A DNA stretch of 64,000 bases from Vicia villosa (lineage: Eukaryota > Streptophyta > Magnoliopsida > Fabales > Fabaceae): contig NC_081183.1 in the NCBI RefSeq assembly GCF_029867415.1, positions 189,612,061 through 189,676,060 of the forward strand, given 5' to 3'. The notes below the pieces were generated by a model. That model was not told where the DNA came from, searched no databases, and worked only from the letters and a program-made list of their open reading frames with translations. Positions 49,865 to 58,684 of this stretch are shown here, one piece after another. Numbering within the stretch: position 1 is the stretch's first letter; each line of letters opens with the position of its first letter. The position numbers and the translations under genes are program-made.

Positions 49865-50807
49865 TTTAGTCGTTAATGAAACAGGTATCAATCAAAATAA
49901 AATAAACTTAGACCTGAGTTTGAAAATTGCGCGCCACCACCATCTTCGTCTTCAACCTCAAGCTCTCAAATTTCAAATTTATGAACTTGCTCATTTCTCC
50001 ACCAATTGCAAAGATGTAAAGACCAAACTTGCTCTAAATTTACTCACGATTCTAAATATGTAACTAACATGTACTTATATTAACTACATCTAACTAATTT
50101 ACCAGAAATCGTGAAGAACCCTAAAACTTAAAAATCAAATTAAATGGCTATGCTGAAAGATAAATGAATGATGATAGAGGGTTTTCAATCCTCTGATGAT
50201 GCTGAACAAGATAGAATCGAGCTTTATCACAAAGAGTGCTTAAATTAAAGAGGTGAGGTTCAGAAACTTACCTCTGAAACTGAAGGTCGTGAGGATGATT
50301 GAGGGCACCTGGGCTTGAATGAATGATCCCAAAAGCTTCCTTGTGGCTCAGTGATGCTAACTGAATGCTTATAATGACCTCAAACCTCCTGAATTGTTCT
50401 ATGGACCTCCCTCGATTTCAGCTTCAAGTGAACATGGAGGGTGTTGATTCTCGAGTTACAGGTGAGCTGCAGCCATCTGGTTAGCTTCACTATGACCTGA
50501 GGAGTGTGTCTGGATGATTGGCTTGCCTTGAAACCTTCTGAATCACTCCATGGACCTCCAACTGCAGATGCTCCAAAGTGAGAGCAACAATGGTGTTCCT
50601 CCACTTACAGAAGTGATCCAGGTGCTTGGATCACCTCAAATGACCTCCCTTGAGATGTTAGAATGCTCACTTCCCAAAGATAAGCTCTGGTTTGAAGAAA
50701 TCGATTCTTCTTGCCAAAGAACTTTGAAAAACAATGAACAAGAGAAGAGAAAGAGAAAGCAAGTAATATGGTTGCTTTGGTGTGTTTTTGAATGAGGAAT
50801 GCATCTG

Positions 50808-50815
50808 TATTTATA
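50808..50815 (-). promoter_or_regulatory. TATA box of the Ogre LTR
   Basis: Minus-strand TATAAATA in CCTATAAATACAG, about 1.55 kb into the LTR, with transcription expected leftward. The second LTR has the same CCTATAAAT at 63874-63882. Confidence 0.65.
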
Positions 50816-52740
50816 GGCAAATGGATCAGTATAGCTGCAGAGGAGTGAGCTTCCTTAGTGAAGTTGATTTGGTTTCTTAGCCATGAAGGAAATTTGCAAA
50901 TATCTCTTATGCAATGATGAGAATTTTGATTCCATTTGATCAATCCCCTAGCCCTCGATTTTGCTTGATCTTAGGGGACAATTCTGAGCCAGAAATGAGC
51001 TCTAATTGGTTGGTGAGAAGATTCCTTGGGTGATTCATCAATTTGCCATAAATTCACAAATGTAATCATTACATAATCACATGTTCTTGTTTTTAGAATC
51101 TTCTTCAATTCTTATGGCATGGTGAAAATGAATGCATGGCATGTTTGCAGATGTATTATGGGTCATGTAGCATCTGCATTTGAGGTCATGTGCACAAAAT
51201 TTCAAAGTTCCAAAATGATGCATGACCTATAATTTTACTTCATGAGGCCAACTTTGAACAAGCATAACTCTTAGCTCAAATTGAATTTTGAGAAGGTTGA
51301 ACACAATTTGGAAAGCCCTAAACATCTACTTTAAATCATTAGTTTATGTCTTCTTCAGAATCCTTTGGGAAATTTGTGAAAAATGAGGCCAAAGTTGGAA
51401 GAAAACTAGGTTAAAACACTTAGAAAAATTTCTAAGTGTTTATGACCTAAACTTCAAAATTTCCAAAACTTCACAAATGGTTGATCTTTTGAAAAAAGTT
51501 CCCTTGTAAGATGTTGTTTTATTTGGCAAGATCTACAACTTTCATGTTGGAAGTTTTTTGAGTTGTGTAGGTGAAATTTTGAGATCTCACCATGCCTTCA
51601 AAAACCCTAATTCCCGACTTTTCGCTCCTTGATGAATTTATTTGAATTTCTTTGGCCAAATGACTTTGACATCCATATATTGATGATATTGATCTTTGAA
51701 AGTCATTTTTTGACCAAAAACCTTAAAAGTCAATGATGATCCTTCACAGTTGACTTTTTCCTGACAAAGTGAATTTTTGGGCTTTTGTGTAGGAATAAGA
51801 TCTTCTCCCCAAATGGATGATATAAATGGATTATATGGAGGTAGTAGAGATCCTTGAATCATGTCTTGAGTTTTGGATTCATGCCCTGATCAGAAGTCAA
51901 CTATCTTGGTGAATTAGGTCAAAACCCTAATTTGTCGACCATGTGAAAGTAATGACTGTAGACTTTGAATTGAAGTGTGATGTCCAGTAGACCTTGTAAT
52001 ATGAGTTATTTGAAGATGATTGATGTCTTTGAATGACCCTCTGAGGTTTTTTAGGGTTTCCCAAATGTGATCCCTGATTTCAGTCCTTGATAGGCTCAAA
52101 ACCCTAGTCTGGTGACCTGAGTAAACCTGTACTCATATGACTGGATGTCTAATCAATCATAGATGAGAAAAGTGAAGTTTTTGAGCCCCATGATTGTATT
52201 AGAGACTAGTCTTTGTATTGATTGATCCTTTGCCTGAGCTTTCTTGTCTTTGAGCATCCTCGATTAGGTACCAGATGGAGAAATGACTGCTCTGGGTACT
52301 TGTCTTGACCTGATGAAAAATCCTGAAGATATGTCATCTCAGGGGGGTCAAAAATTAGGGTATGACAGATGCCCCTATTTAAGTTTCTTTTATCTGGAGG
52401 GAGAGAGATTGAGATCTCGATCTCTCCTGCGTAAAAGAGACTTAAATATCAAAGAATGCCCGAATTTTGGGCGCTCCTGAGATGTTGTAATTGATAAAAT
52501 CTTTGCATGATTTGATCCCGTTGTCGCACTTGGCGGGGGATGAGGAGACAAACTCCTGCAGAAATACTTGATGTGAATTCTGGTGAATGGATGGCAATGT
52601 AGGATGCGCAATCCATCTTCTTTAACTAAGTGTTGATACTTAGAGAAAGGTAAACAACCTCCTCTCGTTCCGGATGTCCAAATCTCGAAACTGGTCTTAG
52701 TTGCGTTTGGACAATATCTCAGATAAAGAGAAAATTTCCA

Positions 52741-53276
52741 AAGGTTTGTTCCCTCGTCAAACTTCTTACCAGCACTTGGAGGTAAGATACCATTTGACGG
52801 TAAATAAAGAAACTTCGAAGGTTGTTTCCTCATCAAACTTCTCATCAGCACTTGGAGATGAGATACCATTTGACGGTAATAAAGAAACTTCAAGGGTTTG
52901 TTTCCTCATCAAACTTCTCATCAGCACTTGGAGATGAGATACCATTTGATGGTAATAAAGAAACTTCAAGGGTTTGTTTCCTCATCAAACTTCTCATCAG
53001 CACTTGGAGATGAGATACCATTTGATGGTAATAAAGAAACTTCAAGGGTTTGTTTCCTCATCAAACTTCTCATCAGCACTTGGAGATGAGATACCATTTG
53101 ATGGTAATAAAGAAACTTCAAGGGTTTGTTTCCTCATCAAACTTCTCATCAGCACTTGGAGATGAGATACCATTTGATGGTAATAAAGAAACTTCAAGGG
53201 TTTGTTTCCTCATCAAACTTCTCATCAGCACTTGGAGATGAGATACCATTTGACGGTAATAAAGAAACTTCACCAT
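52741..53276. repeat. 76-bp tandem array, seven units, hairpin in each
   Basis: AGCACTTGGA occurs at 52771 and then every 76-77 bp through 53228. Units are nearly identical apart from the first. Each has TCTCATC and GATGAGA around the loop AGCACTTGGA; the first has TCTTACC (52764-52770) and GGTAAGA (52781-52787), again complementary. Also TACCAT.TGATGGTA forms a second small stem. There are no unique spacers, so it is not CRISPR-like. Confidence 0.95.
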
Positions 53277-53354
53277 CTTCCCTTTTTGACCTGGCATCTT
53301 TGAAAGATTGTCATATGGGCCCATGCTTTTTGAGGGGCTAATGACTTTGTTTTG

Positions 53355-53870
53355 AAGGCAGACGAACTGTTTTCGGGGTGAAAACTGCCATTCGTCGATT
53401 GGTGCCTGGGGAATCAACAAACTGTTTTCTTAAGGGGAAAACTACCATTTATTGACTCTGTGGGGAACTAAACATCCTTGAAACAGACAAACTGTTTGAA
53501 GAAACTACCATTTGTCGATCTCTTGAGTATTTGACAGACAAACTGTCTTTCCTTGGGGAAAGACTACCATTTGTTGACTCCGCTAGGGATCATGAACTAT
53601 CTTCTGGATGAAGACTACCATTCACTGATTCTGCTGGGGAATCATTTGTCGATCTGCTGGGAGATTCTGAATTATTTTCTTTGACGAAAAAGAAGGTGGC
53701 ATCTCTCGGCCTTGCTGGGGAAATGCCAAACTTTTGGGGAAGCCCAAAATGCGAAGCAGACTATCTTATCTGAAAAAGACTGTCGAATGTTGCTTTGCAG
53801 GAGAATCTCGGCAAAGGAATTCCAAAAGTGAACAAACTATCTCCTTGAGGGAGACTACCATCTATTGACT
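53355..53870. repeat. Degenerate hairpin repeats with ACTACCATTTGT flank
   Basis: Seven units of about 50-70 bp share ACTRT at the left and ACTACCATT at the right of an inner stem that differs between units: GTTTTC/GAAAAC (53369, 53424), GTTT/AAAC (53494), GTCTTTCC/GGAAAGAC (53545-53564), TCTTC/GAAGA (53600), TTTTC/GAAAA (53675), TCTCC/GGAGA (53840). An outer stem closes several: GACGAA/TTCGTC (53361, 53391) and GACAAA/TTTGTC (53486, 53511). Confidence 0.8.
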
Positions 53871-54712
53871 TGCTTGGGGAAATCTCTCTACATGGATTGT
53901 TGTCTTGCAGGAAAAAGTTTCTCCAGGACTTGCAGGGGAAACTTGAGTTCATGCCCTTATGACTCGGGCATTCTCACGATTAAAAGCCTAATTTGACTAT
54001 GCAGTTGTGATGTAATGTATGCATGAATATTATGACAATTATAAAATGTAAAGTGAATGTGAATAGAATTGTCGCGGATGTAAAATCCTAATGATACGAC
54101 TTGAATTCTTGTAGATCAGAAGATGTCCTCTTCTTGTAATTCGAACTCTGTTTGGAATATCTGGTTATCAGTTGTCCGCTGTCCGAAGTAAATAATATGA
54201 ATTGAAGTAAAGACTCGTCATAGGGAGACGTTCGCAAAGCGACCTCATGGGGAAATATGGGTTCCCAGAGTCTCAACCGTTCTTGGAGCAGCTGTTTGCA
54301 TTCTTCCTACTGTTTGCAAACCTCAGAAAGAAATTTCACCTTTATTTTTGCAAGTAAATTCATTTTATTTTATGAAAACATTTGTTTCAAGAAAGTGACT
54401 GTTAAAATTAAAAATGCATTTCAAGAAACTGAATAAGACTAGATTGCAAAGGAAAAGCACAAGGCTCAAATTATTATATATGGAATGGTAATCAGCCAAA
54501 TGCTTGATTCCATGGAGTATTTACAAAGTTGGAAATTGGTAATTTTCGGGAAAAGGGCTACGATGAAACGTGACGACCGTTATCTCTCCCTTCCACTCCG
54601 AGTTGCGCTGTATTCGTGCTTCGTAGAAGATGACCTACTGCTGATGAACACTCCGCTATGGATTTTGAATGATCAAGTTTGTCCTGAACACAGTTACTTG
54701 CCATATATCCCT

Positions 54713-54875
54713 AACTTTTGCGTAAACTACCCCTTTCGGGTTTTAAGTTTACCGGGATTGATCATTTATTTTTTTATGTCTCTAACTTTTGCCTGAATCG
54801 CCCTTTCGGGTTTTCGATTCACCGAGACGCTCTTTTTTGCCTAAGTCGCTCTTTGCGAGTTTTCAACTTAGCGAG
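54713..54875. repeat. Three hairpins just after the integrase stop
   Basis: Conserved frame TTTTGC, arm, CCCTTTCGGGTTTT or variant, arm, CGAG. Arms: GTAAACT 54722-54728 with AGTTTAC 54746-54752; TGAATCG 54794-54800 with CGATTCA 54815-54821; CTAAGT 54841-54846 with ACTTAG 54866-54871. The inner CCC/GGG of the first two becomes CTC/GAG in the third. Confidence 0.9.
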
Positions 54876-54892
54876 CTGTTCTTTTTGTTTAT

Positions 54893-57800
54893 TTAGGCGA
54901 AGTATTTCTTGACTGCGTCGACGTTCACAGGACGGGTGAATTCTTCTCCATCCATAGTCGTGAATATTAAGGCTCCTCCTGAGAAAGCTCTCTTGACCAC
55001 GTAGGGGCCGTCATAATTGGGAGTCCATTTCCCTCTCGAATCTGTGAGAAAAGATTGAATCTTTTTTGAGTACAAGGTCGCCTTCTTTGATTATGCGAGG
55101 TCGAACCTTTTTGTCGAAAGCTTTCTTCATTCTTTGTTGATATAGCTGTCCGTGGCATAAAGCTGTCATGCGCTTTTCTTCGATTAAGTTCAATTCATCG
55201 AATCTGCTTTGACACCACTCGGCTTCTGTTAATTTTGCCTCCATCAAAACTCTCATTGATGGAATCTCAACCTCTATAGGTAGGACTGCCTCCATGCCAT
55301 ATACAAGGGAGAAAGGAGTTGCTCCAGTCGAAGTACGTACTGATGTACGGTAACCATGAAGAGCATACGGGAGCATTTCATGCCAATCTTTGTAAGTAAT
55401 GACCATCTTCTGAATGATTTTCTTGATGTTTTTGTTAGCTGCTTCTACAGCTCCATTCATCTTTGGTCTGTAAGGAGATGAGTTGTGATGTTCGATCTTA
55501 AATTCTTCACAAAGTTCCTTCATCATTTTGTTATTCAAATTTGACCCATTGTCAGTGATTATCTTGCTAGGAATGCCGTAGCGACAGATGATGTGATTCT
55601 TGATAAACCTGACGACAACTTGTCTTGTGACGTTTGCATACGAAGCTGCTTCAACCCATTTGGTGAAATAGTCTATGGCTACCAAGATGAAGCGATGTCC
55701 ATTGGATGCTTTTGGCTCGATCATTCCAATCATGTCGATTCCCCACATGGAGAAAGGCCAAGGGGAAGAGAGTATGTTGAGAAGAGATGGTGGCACATGA
55801 ATTCTATCGGCGTAGATCTGGCATTTGTGACACCTCTTTGCGTACTGGTAGCAATCTGACTCCATTGTCAGCCAATAATATCCTGCTCTCAGTATTTTCC
55901 TTGTCATGGTATGTCCATTGGTGTGAGTACCAAAGGAACCTTCATGTATTTCTCTCATGAGTATTTCTGCTTCTTTTCTGTCAACGCATCTGAGCAGAAC
56001 CATGTCGAAGTTTCTCTTGTACAGAACATCTTCATTCAGGAAGAATCTACAAGCTAACTTTCTCAAAGTCTTTCTATCTTTCTTTGATGCCCCAAGAGGG
56101 TACTCTTGCTTTTGAAGAAAGTTCTTGATGTCGTAGTACCACGGTTTGTCGTCGATGATTGCTTCTACTGTGAAAACATGAGCGGGCCTATCCAGGCGCA
56201 TAACATCGATCCGAGGAATGTCATTCCAATGATTTATCCTAATCATGGAAGAGAGTGTGGCTAATGCATCAGCCAAGTTGTTTTCTTCACGAGGAATGTG
56301 ATGAAAATCTACCCTGTCGAAGAATGGTAATAATCTTCTCGCGTAGTCTTTGTAAGGAATTAGCCCTGATTGGCGTGTTTCCCATTCTCCTTTGATTTGA
56401 TTGATGACCAAAGCAGAATCTCCGTATACATCCAAGTGTTTGATTCTTAGATCCATGGCTTCTTCGAGACCCATGATGCAAGCTTCATATTCGGCCTCAT
56501 TGTTTGTGCATTTGAAAGTTAATCTGGCAGTAAATGGAATATGGGTACCCTGAGGTGTAACAATGATTGCCCCAATTCCTCGTCCATAAGCATTGACAGC
56601 TCCGTCAAAGACTAAGCCCCACTGGGATCCTATCTCAGGTCCTTCGTCTGGTAGCGGCTCGTCGTAATCTTTCATCTTGAGGTACATGACATCCTCGTCC
56701 GGAAAGTCGAAACTGGTTGATTCATGACCATTGAGTGGGTGGTGAGCCAGGTGCTCAGCTAGAATGCTTCCTTTCACGGCTTTCCGTGCGTGATACTCAA
56801 TGTCGTATTCTGATAACAACATCTGCCAACGGGCAATTCTCCCGGTTAAAGCAGGCTTCTCAAAGATGTACTTGATTGGATCCATATGAGAGATCAAACA
56901 AGTAGTATGTCGAATCATGTACTGGCGGAGACGCTTGGCAGCCCAGGCCAAAGCACAACACGTCTTCTCGAGCATGGAGTAGCGGGATTCACAGTCAGTG
57001 AATTTCTTGCTCAGGTAGTAAATGGCATGCTCTTTTCTCTTTGTCTCGTCTTGCTGTCCAAGGACACAACCCATAGAATCTTCTAAGACGGTTAAGTACA
57101 TTATCAAAGGTCTTCCTTCCACTGGAGGAGACAAGATGGGTGGTTCGAGCAGATATTCTTTAATGCTGTCGAACGCTTTCTGACAATCGTCTGTCCAGAC
57201 GCAACTTTGATTTTTCCGTAGAAGTTTGAAAATAGGAGCGCAAGTTGCAGTCATGAGATATATGAATCTCGAGATGTAATTCAGACGTCCAAGAAATCCT
57301 CTAACTTGTTTCTCGGTTTTGGGTGAAGGCATTTCTTGAATTGCCTTGACTTTGTCTGGATCTACTTCAATTCCTCGTTTGCTGACAATGAAACCAAGGA
57401 GTTTTCCTGAGTAGACACCAAAGGTACACTTGTTGGGATTCAGGCGAAGCTGAAACTTCCGTAAGCGTTGAAATAACTTTGTCAGATTCTGTATGTGATC
57501 TTCTTCATTTTCTGATTTGGCAATCATGTCGTCCACATAGACTTCCACTTCTTTATGCATCATGTCGTGGAAAAGCGTAGTCATGGCTCTTTGATAAGTT
57601 GCCCCTGCGTTTTTTAGTCCAAAAGGCATAACGCGATAGCAGAACGTGCCCCAGGGGGTAATGAAAGCTGTTTTTTCCATGTCTTCAGGTGCCATTTTGA
57701 TTTGGTTGTATCCTGAAAATCCGTCCATGAATGAGAAAACTTTAGATTTTGCTGTACTGTCTACCAACATATCAATATGTGGTAAAGGAAAATCATCCTT

Positions 57801-58359
57801 AGGGCTAGCTTTGTTCAAATCTCTGTAGTCGACGCACATGCGGACTTTTCCGTCTTTCTTAGGAACGGGAACAATGTTAGCTAACCACTGAGGGTATTCT
57901 GAAGTGACGAGGAAACCTGCGTTGATCTGCTTTTGAACTTCCTCTTTGATTTTCATGGCCATCTCCGGATGAGTTCTTCTCAATTTTTGCTTGACCGGAG
58001 GGCATTCTGCTTTTAATGGCAAGTGATGCTCCACTATACTGGTATCCAACCCTGGCATATCTTGATAAGACCAAGCGAAGACATCTGAGAATTCTTTGAG
58101 TAGCTGTATCAAACTCTCTCTGATTTCTGAACTGAGCGAAGCTCCAATCTTAACCTCTCTTTTGTTTCCATCGGAACCAAGGTTAATGATCTCTAGAGGC
58201 TCATTGTATGGCTGAATGGCCTCTTCCTTTTGTTGAAGTAACCGTGAAATTTCCTTTGATATTTCTTCGTCTTCTTCTTCCTCTGCCTCGAATACAGGAA
58301 ACTCAAAGCTTGGAGAAGTCATACGGTCGTTCGTTTCAACGGGGTATTTTATGATTAAT
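54893..58359 (-). pseudogene. Ogre pol: RT, RNase H, archaeal-type RNase H, integrase
   Basis: The ORF from the ATG at 58322 runs 1103 codons to 55011. RT spans about residues 120-320, with catalytic Asp200 (FSFMDGFSG) and YVDD at 262-265. A first RNase H (about 380-490) has lost its usual first Asp (IMYLTVLEDS). A second, archaeal-type RNase H (about 566-690) keeps D573, E609, D635 and D685. Integrase has CHKC (831-834), D863, D924 and E960, the last two in D-35-E spacing. The final 46 codons lie in another frame (55061-54893, ending PVNVDAVKKYFA): an A6 run at 55062-55067, where 5 would keep frame, causes the shift. Exon 2 probably starts at 58359. Otherwise every catalytic residue is intact, so it was active recently. 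Confidence 0.9.
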
Positions 58360-58684
58360 CTGCATATGTGTGATAAGTTCTATTTAGACAACGAGGGAAG
58401 ACTCGGTGTATGCAGTTAATAATTTTGATGTTTCTTAAGGTGTTTTTTTAGGATTACCAATTTCCGAAAAAGAGAAAAGGGAAAACTAAACGAAGGAACA
58501 GAATGACATTTTTATTTATGGACAGTCATTTCTTGAAACAAAGACCCTATAAAACAAAACTCTATTGCTTTGGGCGAAGCAAAGAGGGACATTTTCCTAA
58601 GAAATAGTAAAATGCAAAGCCCTATGAAACATCTCTTCACCCTGGGCTATGGTGAGAGGACAAAATAACGGTGAAAGTTCCTAC
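58360..58684 (-). other. Probable Ogre intron between protease and RT
   Basis: The gag-protease frame stops at TAG 58683-58681 inside AAGTAG; a donor GT at 58684-58683 would remove that stop. An acceptor TATGCAG ends at 58360. Joining these keeps frame with the RT ORF through 13 codons to the ATG at 58322, with no stop. A 325-nt intron in this position is what Ogre elements are known for. The exact sites are my inference. Confidence 0.6.

Larger units (their letters stand above)
46081..52367 (-). mobile_element. 3' LTR of the Ogre element (about 6.3 kb)
   Basis: On the minus strand it starts TGTCATACCCTAATTTTTGA at 52367, a start I recognise for Fabeae Ogre LTRs, and ends GACCACCACA at 46081, exactly where similarity to copy 1 stops. 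So TGT/ACA termini bound it. It contains a TATA box about 1.55 kb in, two tRNA-like modules, and three families of short repeats downstream of the TATA box (R-U5 side). The boundary at 52367 rests on motif recognition, as the 5' LTR is not available for comparison. All short frames inside (50380-52099 and others) are unsupported. Confidence 0.7.
52368..54892 (-). other. Ogre 3' UTR
   Basis: 2.5 kb between the integrase stop and the 3' LTR. It is almost wholly made of short repeats (three families, listed separately). Directly against the LTR is AAATAGGGGCATC (minus strand), the likely polypurine region. Reading frames through the arrays are by-products of the repeats. Confidence 0.75.

Noticed and set aside
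50605..52893. Minus-strand frames of 74-167 codons in the Ogre LTR and UTR
   Set aside because: No domain, interrupted by LTR signals and repeats; likely chance frames.
52741..53276. CRISPR-like array
   Set aside because: Units are contiguous near-identical repeats with no unique spacers, in a plant retrotransposon UTR.
52701..53341. Series of overlapping 60-100 codon frames in the 76-bp array
   Set aside because: 76 is not a multiple of 3 and the same peptide recurs only because the DNA repeats; no start context or domain.
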